From Lachnospiraceae bacterium (GTDB lineage: Bacteria; Bacillota; Clostridia; Lachnospirales; Lachnospiraceae), in the NCBI GenBank assembly GCA_022794265.1, contig JAAWEK010000008.1, forward strand, positions 124,001 through 188,000: a DNA stretch of 64,000 bases, written 5' to 3'. Of the stretch, positions 36,498-44,705 are shown piece after piece. Numbering within the stretch: the stretch's first letter is position 1; each line of letters begins with the position of its first letter. The notes under the pieces were generated by a model. That model had not been told where the DNA came from. It searched no databases and saw nothing but the letters and a program-made list of their open reading frames with translations. A program made the translations under genes and the position numbers.

Positions 36498-36854
36498 ATG
36501 ACAAAACAAGAAGTCAGCACACGTTATGGAATACCTGAAAACATTTTGGATGAGTATCACAGTATGGAGCTTTGCGATGCAGTTCGTATAGCAATGAACG
36601 ACTGGAAATATACCGACGAAGATTTAGAACGGCTGTCCATGATTATGGCACTGCATGATATAGGATTTGCAAAAGAGGAAGTCGAAATTTATATGCGGCT
36701 CTTAATCACTGGTGCGTCTACTGAAAAAGAGCGGATGAAAATGCTGGATGAGCATCGCAAAAAAGCACTTGATGAGATTCATCTGAAAGAACGCCAATTG
36801 GATCGAATGGATTATCTGAGGCATGAAATCAGAGAGAATCAGAAGAAAAGATAG
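36498..36854 (+). CDS. MerR-like helix-turn-helix regulator (short)
   Basis: About 118 residues from ATG 36498 (AAGGAAA upstream). The N-terminal VSTRYGIPENILDEYHSMEL resembles the winged-helix start of MerR-type proteins, followed by LERLSMIMALHDIGFAKEEV, the dimerisation-helix entry, and a C-terminal coiled coil rich in Lys/Glu/Arg. No metal-binding cysteines. It lies between LysR and flavodoxin genes and probably regulates or is regulated with them. Confidence 0.7.
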   Translation: MTKQEVSTRYGIPENILDEYHSMELCDAVRIAMNDWKYTDEDLERLSMIMALHDIGFAKEEVEIYMRLLITGASTEKERMKMLDEHRKKALDEIHLKERQLDRMDYLRHEIRENQKKR

Positions 36855-36856
36855 GA

Positions 36857-37021
36857 ATGGCGCTGGGAACGGGCTGCGGATTTACTACTATGACAAAGGG
36901 AACGGAGTATATGAAAGCGGCCTGTGAACCTGATAAAACAATAAAAATCAAAGAACTCGGATCCCTTGCAGGCGAGGCAAGCATCAATTTGCTCCGCTAT
37001 TGGGAAAAAGAAATGCAGTAA
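36857..37021 (+). CDS. Short ORF of uncertain status
   Basis: Fifty-four codons (KIKELGSLAGEASINLLRYW is the most protein-like part) beginning 2 nt after the MerR-like stop and ending 13 nt before the flavodoxin ATG. GATAGGA precedes the ATG. It may be the C-terminal remnant of a longer gene whose N-terminus was deleted. I recognise no family. Confidence 0.35.
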   Translation: MALGTGCGFTTMTKGTEYMKAACEPDKTIKIKELGSLAGEASINLLRYWEKEMQ

Positions 37022-37034
37022 GGAGGTCATTAAA

Positions 37035-37517
37035 ATGTCAAAAATATTGGTTGCGTATTTTTCTGCCAGCGGTGAAACCGCAAAACTGGCTGAAACGATT
37101 GCCGATGTTACAGGCGGTGATATTCATGAAATCAAACCCGCACAGCCGTATACCACGGCAGATTTGAATTGGAACGATACAAACAGCCGTTCCAGCGTTG
37201 AGATGAAAAACCCATCATCCCGTCCGGCTGTTGCAAGCAAGGTCGAATGCATGGCACAGTATGATACGGTATTCGTGGGATTTCCGATTTGGTGGTATGT
37301 AGCGCCAACCATCATAAGTACATTCCTTGAAAGCTATGATTTTTCCGGAAAAACTGTGGTTCCTTTTGCCACATCCGGAGGCAGCGGAATGGGAAAGACA
37401 GAAAGTGTTCTGCAAAAATGCTGCTCTGCCAAAACTATGTGGAAACCGGGTAAAAGGATGAGCAGCTATGAAAGCCATGCAGCAGTACAGGCATGGGTTG
37501 ATGGACTAAAACTTTAA
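37035..37517 (+). CDS. Flavodoxin
   Basis: A 160-residue cytoplasmic flavodoxin from ATG 37035 with AAGGAGG at 37020-37026. The FMN-phosphate loop is AYFSASGETAKLA (residues 7-19). Later flavin-contacting loops are VGFPIWWYVAPTIISTFLES and FATSGGSGMGKTES. It donates electrons to reductases in place of ferredoxin. A 5'-truncated near copy lies at 20682-20909. It stands in the LysR-controlled cluster. Confidence 0.9.
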   Translation: MSKILVAYFSASGETAKLAETIADVTGGDIHEIKPAQPYTTADLNWNDTNSRSSVEMKNPSSRPAVASKVECMAQYDTVFVGFPIWWYVAPTIISTFLESYDFSGKTVVPFATSGGSGMGKTESVLQKCCSAKTMWKPGKRMSSYESHAAVQAWVDGLKL

Positions 37518-37646
37518 TTTTATGAAAGCGAGGCAATAAGGTTGAAAGAAATTATCAAAAGAAAGGAAAATTGCTAAATGCCCTTCTTTTAACCTGTTTA
37601 TTGGGCAGTATCACAGGCAGACCTGTGATAGGCATGGGGAATAAAA

Positions 37647-38345
37647 ATGAAAAAGATTTTTTCATTTCTCTTGGTATTTACTATGATTTTCTTCCTTGCG
37701 GCCTGTGCCAGCGGGAATACAGAAACTAACAATAATCCGACCGAAACACCAGATCAGATAAGCAGGCAGCCGGAACCCTCTGAGCAATTGGAAGATAACG
37801 CTGATTCTGTGCAGACTCCGGAAACAAGTGTGGATGAGACTTCCACACCTGCAGGCAAAGGCAGAAGAATTCTTGTAGCTTACTTTTCGGCTACAGGAAC
37901 GACTGAAGCAATTGCACAGCACGCTGCAAATGCAATGGAAGCCGACCTTTATGAAATCATTCCGGCAGAACCGTACACAGACGCTGATTTGAACTATAAC
38001 ACTGATTGTCGTGCGAATCGTGAAATGGATAATCCGGATTCACGTCCCGCAATCAGCGGAAGTGTGGATAATATGGAGGATTATGAAATTGTATTCATTG
38101 GTTATCCCATCTGGTGGGGCGAAGCACCGAGAATCGTATCTACATTCCTGGAAAGCTATGATTTTTCAGATAAAACCATTGTTACCTTTTCCACTTCCGG
38201 TAGCAGTAGCCATAATGACCGCAGTATTCAGTCGCTGGTAAACGGCGTTAACTGGATTACAGGAACAAGAATAAGAAGCGGTGCTACGAAGTCAGATGTG
38301 GTCGATTGGATTGGTGGTTTGGGACTAAATATTACACTGAAATAG
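37647..38345 (+). CDS. Flavodoxin-domain lipoprotein
   Basis: A 232-residue lipoprotein: signal MKKIFSFLLVFTMIFFLAAC with Cys20, a Glu/Pro/Thr linker to about residue 72, then a flavodoxin domain (RILVAYFSATGTTEAIAQHA, IVFIGYPIWWGEAPRIVSTF, FSTSGSSSHNDRS). It would hold FMN outside the membrane. Together with the lipoprotein at 20940 and the free flavodoxin at 37035 it suggests an extracytoplasmic electron path. 129 nt upstream is non-coding apart from a short open stretch. Confidence 0.87.
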   Translation: MKKIFSFLLVFTMIFFLAACASGNTETNNNPTETPDQISRQPEPSEQLEDNADSVQTPETSVDETSTPAGKGRRILVAYFSATGTTEAIAQHAANAMEADLYEIIPAEPYTDADLNYNTDCRANREMDNPDSRPAISGSVDNMEDYEIVFIGYPIWWGEAPRIVSTFLESYDFSDKTIVTFSTSGSSSHNDRSIQSLVNGVNWITGTRIRSGATKSDVVDWIGGLGLNITLK

Positions 38346-38389
38346 AGGATTGGAGGAAGCACATATGAAATTGAAGCAAATCGCAAAGT

Positions 38390-38893
38390 GTATTCTCGAT
38401 TCTTCAGGGACACTATAACCTGATTTTCAGTGAAGAGAAACGGGAAATGGCAGGATTATGCCATTCAGACAATATCGCCATGACTCCCTACAATGCACTT
38501 GCTGGAGGCAGACTTTCCAAACGCCCCGGCGAGTCCTCCAAACGGCTTCGTCAGGACAGCTATGCAAAGCAAAAGTACAGCGGTTATGCACAGCAGGACG
38601 AGTGCATTTTAGAACATGTGGCAAATCTTGCAGACAGCAGAGGGGTCACAATGACAGAAATTTTTCTTGCCTGGTTGCTGACCAAGGTCACCTCTCTGGT
38701 GACCGGCGCAACCAGGCGCAGCCATGTGGACGGTATGGTAAGGGCTACTGAACTTATGTTGACAGAGGATGAAATCATTTATCTTGAAGAATGTTATGTA
38801 CCACATCCGCTGGTAGGCGTGATGGCGCAAAATACTGCGGATACGGAAAAAAAGAATCATGTATGGTCAATCGGAAATCAGAAAATCAAATAA
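38390..38893 (+). pseudogene. Aldo/keto reductase, C-terminal fragment
   Basis: The frame gives QGHYNLIFSEEKREMAGLC, then MTPYNALAGGRLSK and FLAWLLTKVTSLVTGATRRS, the last about 150 residues of an AKR family enzyme, including the NADP-binding region. The catalytic Tyr/Lys/His part (first about 180 residues) is missing. A short 18-residue frame (ATG 38365) upstream belongs to the remnant's start. An internal deletion is the likely cause. Confidence 0.75.
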
Positions 38894-38909
38894 ATTGGAG
38901 GATACAATA

Positions 38910-39665
38910 ATGACAATTAAACAAACAGCAGGAAGAAAACAGCTTGGGGAGTTTGCCCCGAAATTTGCAGAACTGAACGATGATGTGCTTTTTGGTGAGG
39001 TGTGGTCGAGAGAGGAAAAGCTGTCGCTGCGTGACCGCAGTCTGGTGACGGTGGTATCTCTTATGGCACAGGGACTCACGGATTCTTCATTGACATTTCA
39101 TTTGCAGGAAGCAAAGAAAAACGGAATCACCAAAGAGGAAATTGCTGAAATCGTTACCCATGCCGCTTTCTACGCCGGATGGCCGAAAGCATGGGCGGTG
39201 TTCCGGCTTGCAAAAGAGGTGTGGAGTGAGGACGCTCAAACTGAAAATGCCAAAGTAAAGCATGCTGCTGAAATGGTATTTCCCATCGGTGAACCCAATG
39301 ACGGCTTTTTACGGTATTTTATCGGAAAAAGCTATCTTGCACCGTTGTCTACCGAACAGGTCGGCATTTTCAATGTCACCTTTGAGCCGGGTTGCCGAAA
39401 TAACTGGCACATTCACAAAGCCGATAAAGGCGGTGGTCAGATTCTTGTCTGCGTTGCAGGCAGAGGCTATTATCAGGAATGGGGCAAGGAAGCACAGGAA
39501 CTTCATCCGGGGGATGTAGTCAATATTCCAGTTGGTATCAAGCATTGGCATGGCGCAGCTCCCGACAGTTGGTTTTCACACCTTGCTGTTGAAGTTCCCG
39601 GCGAAAATGGCAGCAATCAGTGGCTGGAACCGGTAGATGATGAACAATACGGAAGATTGAAATAA
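38910..39665 (+). CDS. Carboxymuconolactone decarboxylase-cupin fusion
   Basis: A 251-residue, two-domain protein from ATG 38910 (GGAGG at 38897-38901). Residues about 10-105 are an AhpD/CMD-like helical domain (VWSREEKLSLRDRSLVTVVS … EIAEIVTHAAFYAGWPKAWA); the usual redox CxxC is absent. Residues about 125-250 form a cupin with the metal motif NNWHIHKADKG … GDVVNIPVGIKHWHGA. Such fusions accompany flavodoxins and AKRs in Clostridia. Enzymatic activity is unproven. Confidence 0.88.
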   Translation: MTIKQTAGRKQLGEFAPKFAELNDDVLFGEVWSREEKLSLRDRSLVTVVSLMAQGLTDSSLTFHLQEAKKNGITKEEIAEIVTHAAFYAGWPKAWAVFRLAKEVWSEDAQTENAKVKHAAEMVFPIGEPNDGFLRYFIGKSYLAPLSTEQVGIFNVTFEPGCRNNWHIHKADKGGGQILVCVAGRGYYQEWGKEAQELHPGDVVNIPVGIKHWHGAAPDSWFSHLAVEVPGENGSNQWLEPVDDEQYGRLK

Positions 39666-40118
39666 ATGATAGCAATACTATAATTTTCTATCTTAATTGT
39701 GACTTTTTATCCGATTGACAAGAGGGTTTGCGTACAATACAATATAGTAAAATATTAGACAGCCTAATAATTTGGGGAAAATAACAGTAGAACGAGAAAA
39801 AGTAAACACATATGTTGATGAATACTGCAAATAGGTTATCTGCAACAAAGCAGACCATAAGCGCAATTATTAAAAAGTTTTGGAAACTTACTTAGGTAGG
39901 TCTGATATGTCTGTGCATATAAATCGTTAGGTGTAAGTTGTAATATTACGCATCCAGGGGAAAAGCGCATGATGTAGTTATGTCGGGAGCAGTGCTGCCT
40001 TTTGCTGGAATGTTTTTGAAGTAAGGATGTAAAATCTCAGTTGTAGTCATAAACTAAATCAGAATTTTATAGCAGATAAATACTATATAGAATGAAATGT
40101 TAGGAGGTGAAATGGAAA
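39666..40118. other. Gene-free stretch with an orphan promoter and a duplicated fragment
   Basis: TTGACA (39715-39720), 17-bp spacer, TACAAT (39738-39743) is a near-consensus promoter with no intact gene behind it; a 27-codon ORF at about 39812 is too short to call. At 39942-40026 a fragment of the nucleotidyltransferase gene at 42476-43249 reappears. AGGAGGTG at 40102-40109 serves the next gene. Confidence 0.6.
39942..40026 (+). pseudogene. Degenerate duplicate of a DUF4037 gene segment
   Basis: These 85 nt align with 43073-43155 inside the DUF4037 gene at almost every position (for example both contain AAAAGCGCATGATG and GTCGGGAGCAGTGCTGCCTT), with a few substitutions and small indels, including a CAG-to-TAG change. 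It is a scar of an old duplication or recombination. Confidence 0.8.
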
Positions 40119-40661
40119 ATGAATTTATACCATTATTTTGACAAGACTACGGGTCCTTTTTGTAATATGTCAGATTTATCAGATGACGAGGCTGGAGAAT
40201 TGCTAAAAAGAATACGGATAGAAAAACCTGATAGTATGTGTGCAAAGAGGCAGGACTCATATGTAGATGATAGAAGAAAATTTGAGAATATTTTAAAAGA
40301 AGAGTTTATAAAAAAGGGTGGTAAGCCAGTTAGACAATCACCACATTACATGGTTGTGGAACAGTGTAAATGGCTCGAAAGCTGGTATGAAAATTCGGAT
40401 TACATAAAGATACCAATCGAAGAATTTGATGTTAGTATGCTTTCTTTTACATATGGAGATTCTCATCCCACATTTAGTGATAAAGTAAATGATGGGAAGG
40501 AGTATCGGAAGAAACTATACACATATGAGGAAATATTAGGAATTATTGATAAATACGGACTTCCGCAGGACTGGAATGCGGATGGGAAGCATGGACCAGA
40601 ACGATATGTTGAAGTTCATGTATGGAGCGATGAAACCATTTTTCAAACACGCTCTAAATAA
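40119..40661 (+). CDS. Conserved hypothetical protein
   Basis: About 180 residues from ATG 40119; AGGAGGTG at 40102-40109 is well placed. The sequence (NLYHYFDKTTGPFCNMSDLS … PHYMVVEQCKWLESWYEN … FTYGDSHPTFSDKVNDGKEY … YVEVHVWSD) matches from memory a widespread but unnamed family of gut Firmicutes. It has no signal peptide or membrane segment. Function unknown; the many Tyr/Trp/His residues suggest a ligand-binding fold. Confidence 0.75.
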   Translation: MNLYHYFDKTTGPFCNMSDLSDDEAGELLKRIRIEKPDSMCAKRQDSYVDDRRKFENILKEEFIKKGGKPVRQSPHYMVVEQCKWLESWYENSDYIKIPIEEFDVSMLSFTYGDSHPTFSDKVNDGKEYRKKLYTYEEILGIIDKYGLPQDWNADGKHGPERYVEVHVWSDETIFQTRSK

Positions 40662-40717
40662 AACAAGACAGAAATGAGCAGGTAAACACATAAAATCAAT
40701 ATTTAGAGGAGAAAAAT

Positions 40718-41284
40718 ATGTTAGATATTTATAAAAGTTGCCCAATTCTTGAAAACGAAAACTTCTTACTCAGGTTAATAGAGGAAAAAGACGCAGAAGA
40801 TTTGCTGAAAATATATAGCGATAAAGCTGCATTGCCTTTTTTTAACAGTGATAACTGTCACGGAAGTAACTTTTATATTACAAATGAAAAGGATATGATA
40901 AACACAATAAAGTATTGGCGGATTGAATATTCAGAGGGCGGATTTGTTCGTTTCACAATAATAGATAAGGGAAGAAATTCAGCCATTGGTACAATTGAAT
41001 TGTTTAATCGTAAGGCAAATGACTATTTTAATAACTGTGGATTATTAAGGATTGATTTGCATCCGGATTACGAAAATACGGAAATTATTGCTGACATTTT
41101 ATCCATAATAGTTGAACCGGCATACGAGCTTTTTGACTGTACAATGATCGCAATGAAAGCACCCATTTATGCTGTGGATAGGATTGAAGCATTACAAAAA
41201 TCAGAATTCATGCTTACAGAGGAACATTTGACAGGATCCTATGGCGGAAAAGAATATTATGATTATTGGATTAAATTTAAATAA
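40718..41284 (+). CDS. GNAT-family N-acetyltransferase
   Basis: A 188-residue protein with GAGGAG at 40706-40711. N-terminal LENENFLLRLIEEKDAEDLL is the typical RimJ/RimL-like opening, and SAIGTIELFNR is the central strand; the acetyl-CoA loop is degenerate (LHPDYENTEIIADIL has no R-x-x-G-x-G), so activity is doubtful. It is separated from its neighbours and probably has its own promoter. Confidence 0.7.
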   Translation: MLDIYKSCPILENENFLLRLIEEKDAEDLLKIYSDKAALPFFNSDNCHGSNFYITNEKDMINTIKYWRIEYSEGGFVRFTIIDKGRNSAIGTIELFNRKANDYFNNCGLLRIDLHPDYENTEIIADILSIIVEPAYELFDCTMIAMKAPIYAVDRIEALQKSEFMLTEEHLTGSYGGKEYYDYWIKFK

Positions 41285-41638
41285 ATCAGTTTTTACTAAA
41301 GGCTGCTGATTGGAATCTGATGAATATTTTCATTGGGTAAAATTTGAGTGAAGAATCTGATTTGCTAGAGAAAGACCTTGAAAAATTAAAAAAATTTCTT
41401 GTAGTATAGTATCAAAGAAGTTATTATTACACATTCGGAAGAGGGCTGCGTTTTCCAGTCACTGAGTTATTACAACAGTTCAAAACTGGAAGGCTTTTCC
41501 ATCGATAAACTATCCGACCGCCTGTGCCGAATATCTAAGAGATAGGAAATCCGGTTAAAAATCTTCCTATTTTCATGCTTTCGGATTTGTGATATAATGA
41601 ATAAAAACAAGCAATCATGATGAAAGCTGGAGAGATGT
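41285..41638. other. 354-nt stretch without a recognisable gene
   Basis: Contains short gene-like fragments around 41430-41560 that I could not assign, and a TATAAT at about 41595 that probably serves the next acetyltransferase. Confidence 0.4.
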
Positions 41639-42226
41639 ATGAATACACCGCGACTGGAAACCAAAAGGCTAATTCTAAGAAAATTTACGAAAAATGATAT
41701 AGATGCATTGTACTTGATATTGATTGATGAAGAAGTCAACACCTTTTTACCATGGTTTCCTCTGAAAAGTATAGAGGAAGCAAAAACTTTTTTTGAAGTA
41801 AAGTATGCCACAGAGTATGAAAAGCCGCAAGCCTATGCTTATGCCATTTGTTTAAAAGAGGATAACTATCCGATTGGCTATATAAAAGTTGACATGGATG
41901 AAAGCCATGATTTTGGCTATGGACTTCGGAAAGAGTTCTGGCACCAGGGGATTGTCACAGAAGCCGGGAAAGCTGTTGTAGCACAGGTAAAAAAGGATGG
42001 GCTGCCATATATCACAGCGACACACGACATTAACAATCTCCGGAGCGGCAGTGTTATGAAACAAGTGGGTATGCAATATCAATATTCATATGAGGAACAA
42101 TGGCAACCCAAAGATTTTTTGGTTACTTTTAGAATGTACCAGCTAAATTTTGCTGAAAAGAACAGTGGTGTTTTCAAAAAATATTGGGATAATTCTGTTG
42201 TTCATTTTGTAGAAACAGATATTTAG
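41639..42226 (+). CDS. GNAT-family N-acetyltransferase (RimJ/RimL-like)
   Basis: A 195-residue protein. The opening RLETKRLILRKFTKNDIDAL is diagnostic of the RimJ/RimL group. YPIGYIKVDM and FGYGLRKEFWHQGIVTEAGK (with HQGIVTEA in the acetyl-CoA loop) follow. GGAGAG at 41629-41634 is close to the ATG. Substrates may be ribosomal proteins or antibiotics. A terminator follows at 42304-42339. Confidence 0.88.
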   Translation: MNTPRLETKRLILRKFTKNDIDALYLILIDEEVNTFLPWFPLKSIEEAKTFFEVKYATEYEKPQAYAYAICLKEDNYPIGYIKVDMDESHDFGYGLRKEFWHQGIVTEAGKAVVAQVKKDGLPYITATHDINNLRSGSVMKQVGMQYQYSYEEQWQPKDFLVTFRMYQLNFAEKNSGVFKKYWDNSVVHFVETDI

Positions 42227-42303
42227 TTTTTGGCGTTTATCTGTGAGTGGCTGTGGCTGAATTACAAAAAGCTTTCAAAAACGAAAAATTGTAGTGGGGA
42301 ATC

Positions 42304-42339
42304 AAGGCGGGAAAGCACTAAATTGGCTTTCCCGCTTTT
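42304..42339 (+). terminator. Rho-independent terminator
   Basis: GCGGGAAAGC (42307-42316) and GCTTTCCCGC (42326-42335), perfect 10-bp arms extended by A/U pairs, then TTTT. Confidence 0.85.
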
Positions 42340-42475
42340 GATAGCCAGCATAGACTTGTTTAGCCTATCTGGATAATATCCAGCAGATTCCCGGAATGTG
42401 AAGTATGTTGGGTGCCGGAATATTTACCTTGACAGGCATCCAGGGATTTAAAGACAAGGAGGATGAGATAAGATT

Positions 42476-43249
42476 ATGGTAGAAAACTTATTTAGGGAAC
42501 TTTGTGCACTGGATCAGATAGAAGCTCTGGCATTGGGCGGATCCCGTGCTGGGAAACATTTTGACGAAGCTTCAGATTATGATGTATATCTTTATTGTAC
42601 AGAGCCAGTGCCGGAAACTATCCGGCGAGAGATACTGTCACGGTATTGTTCTGTTATGGAGATAGGAAACAAGTATTGGGAGGAAGAAGATAATTGCCAG
42701 TTAATGAATGGTATAGACATTGACATTCTTTACCGGAATCTGGACGATTTTTCTGCAGGGATTGCCGCAGTGGTGGAAGGGTTTCAGGCACACAACGGAT
42801 ACACTACCTGTATGTGGCATAACTTGCTTAATTGCAAAATAATTTATGACCGTGACGGCCGTATGGGAAGGGTAAAGGCGCAATTTTCTGTGCCTTATCC
42901 GCCACAGCTTCGGGAAAACATTATCCGCCGGAACTGGAATCTTCTCCACGCAGCACTACCAGCTTATGACGGACAGATTGGGAAAGCCGTAAAGCGTGGG
43001 GATATTGTCAGCATCAGCCATCGCACAGCGGCATTTTTAGAATCTTATTTTGATATTTTGTTTGCCCTGAACAATATTACACATCCGGGGGAAAAGCGCA
43101 TGATGCAGTTATGTCGGGAGCAGTGCTGCCTTTTGCCGGAATGTTTTGAAGAAAGAATACAGAAACTATTGTGTGATTTGCATACAGTACCACAGCGCAC
43201 ACCGGAAAATTTGGAGGCTATTGTAACGGCATTGGAGAAAATTCTTTAG
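42476..43249 (+). CDS. DUF4037 / Pol-beta-type nucleotidyltransferase
   Basis: A 257-residue protein with the nucleotidyltransferase signature ALGGSRAGKHFDEASDYDVY: G21-G22-S23 and the metal-binding aspartates D34 and D36; a third acidic position may be in GIDIDILYR. The C-terminal helical part fits DUF4037. Relatives include aminoglycoside-nucleotidyltransferase-like enzymes, so antibiotic or tRNA/small-molecule nucleotidylation is possible. Part of the gene is duplicated at 39942-40026. Confidence 0.82.
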   Translation: MVENLFRELCALDQIEALALGGSRAGKHFDEASDYDVYLYCTEPVPETIRREILSRYCSVMEIGNKYWEEEDNCQLMNGIDIDILYRNLDDFSAGIAAVVEGFQAHNGYTTCMWHNLLNCKIIYDRDGRMGRVKAQFSVPYPPQLRENIIRRNWNLLHAALPAYDGQIGKAVKRGDIVSISHRTAAFLESYFDILFALNNITHPGEKRMMQLCREQCCLLPECFEERIQKLLCDLHTVPQRTPENLEAIVTALEKIL

Positions 43250-43491
43250 GGTTGGGGAAAGAGTTTGAATTGAAAGTTGAATAAATACTTTTCACGATAA
43301 GTAGTAATATTCCCTTGACAGAAGGAAATAATACACTAAGTAGTTTTTTTTGTATTGTGTTGCACGATGGTTTTGAGGATAAGTTGTTCCGTTTGGGGAT
43401 TATTGTTGATGTCTGCCCCAGGTATAACCACATAACTAAATAGCAGCCATGAAAAATGGCTTAATATTATACAGGAAAGAAGGGGTAAGAG

Positions 43492-44490
43492 ATGGTAGCA
43501 GGACATAATTTAAAAGCGGGGCTATATGATGACAGAACTGTATCCGAAGATGAATTATGGTCTGCTTTTAGTTATTTATTTTCTACGCAGTCAAAGAATT
43601 CTACAAGCTACAAGTTTGGCTTTTTGAAAGCATTGATTGATAATTTATATAATGTTAATGAGAATCTTGTTCTTACATTTGACCAGGTATTTTCAAAGTT
43701 TGCAGAAAGTTACTGGAATCTTGTATTAAAATACGGAATCAGACAACAACCTGTTATTAAAGGCAAGAGTGCCACTGTTCTTGAAAGTGTTTTACATTCT
43801 GCAGTTGAAAAATATGGTATATCGGCAGAAGTACCATTTGAAAGCCTTACCGATGAGATGAAATTGTACATATGTGTGAATGTAAAACGTAAATGTAAAG
43901 TAAATGTGGTGGGTGCACTTTATGGAGATTTACAAGGGTTGATTTATTCATTTTCAAAAAGAGAAGAATGGATTCAATTTAGTCCGTATATGTATGAATT
44001 TTTGTGTAAGCATAAGCTTGTTATTGAAAAAATGAATTACTATGAGTGGGCAAGATATATGGAAAAAGTAAATGATGATTCGGTGCTTGACCATTTACTT
44101 ACGAAAATCGAGATATGTACTCAGAGAAATAATTTATCTGTATACAGACATATTTTATTTGACGAGTTTGAGAGTAAGGAATGTTTTTATTGTGGAAAGC
44201 CGCTTAGAAAAGATGCTATTCATGTGGATCATTTTATTCCATGGTCATTTATTAAAGATGATCAGTTATGGAATTTTGTTTTAGCTTGTCCGGGATGTAA
44301 TGAATCAAAGAATGATAAACTGCCTGCTATAATATACCTGGAACGGATAATAGAGAGAAACAGTAGTGATATCTTATTGAAATATACCAATATGTTCACA
44401 AATTATAAAAGTCAGAAAATGCGTCATATATATAATTGGGCGGTAACAAATGGATATAATACAATTTGGACACCATCAGGAAAAAAATAA
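43492..44490 (+). CDS. Stand-alone HNH endonuclease
   Basis: A 332-residue protein whose C-terminal quarter is an HNH domain: C231-x-x-C234 (FYCGKP), H244-V-D-H247, N261, then C266-x-x-C269-N270 and K276. Two CxxC pairs would bind zinc. The N-terminal 200 residues are helical and unrecognised and could give target specificity. No methylase or other restriction partner is nearby. An orphan restriction-type or defence nuclease is the best guess; a homing endonuclease is less likely since there is no intron or intein. A strong terminator follows. Confidence 0.82.
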   Translation: MVAGHNLKAGLYDDRTVSEDELWSAFSYLFSTQSKNSTSYKFGFLKALIDNLYNVNENLVLTFDQVFSKFAESYWNLVLKYGIRQQPVIKGKSATVLESVLHSAVEKYGISAEVPFESLTDEMKLYICVNVKRKCKVNVVGALYGDLQGLIYSFSKREEWIQFSPYMYEFLCKHKLVIEKMNYYEWARYMEKVNDDSVLDHLLTKIEICTQRNNLSVYRHILFDEFESKECFYCGKPLRKDAIHVDHFIPWSFIKDDQLWNFVLACPGCNESKNDKLPAIIYLERIIERNSSDILLKYTNMFTNYKSQKMRHIYNWAVTNGYNTIWTPSGKK

Positions 44491-44536
44491 TATGATTTAA
44501 AGGCAGATATGTCTTTTTAAATTATTTTACTATTTT

Positions 44537-44576
44537 ACATATCTTCTAAAAGCAATTTTAGAAGATGTGTTTTTTT
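44537..44576 (+). terminator. Strong rho-independent terminator
   Basis: Fifteen-bp arms (44537-44551 and 44556-44570, one G-U) around GCAA, then six T. It insulates the agr locus from the HNH gene. Confidence 0.88.
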
Positions 44577-44600
44577 ATACCTTAAACAACATTCATATAG

Positions 44601-44630
44601 ATTTCGCCTCAGAGTATGCGAATTTCGCCC
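44601..44630 (+). promoter_or_regulatory. Direct-repeat site for a LytTR (AgrA-type) regulator
   Basis: ATTTCGCCT at 44601-44609 and ATTTCGCCC at 44622-44630: two 9-bp direct repeats 12 bp apart, a 21-bp period. LytTR regulators such as AgrA and ComE bind 9-bp direct repeats with just this spacing. A TATTAT at 44659-44664 without a clear -35 box lies 28 bp downstream, as at activator-dependent promoters. Confidence 0.65.
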
Positions 44631-44705
44631 TTAGATAAAAATCGTAACAAAATTGTAGTATTATGTAGTTACAAGTCAAAAAAACATGAAAGAGAGGATA
44701 TTATC

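Noticed and set aside
39812-39895. 27-codon ORF with a helix-turn-helix-like phrase (ANRLSATKQTISAIIKKF)
   Set aside because: Could be a MarR-type remnant, but the match is too short and has no ribosome site.
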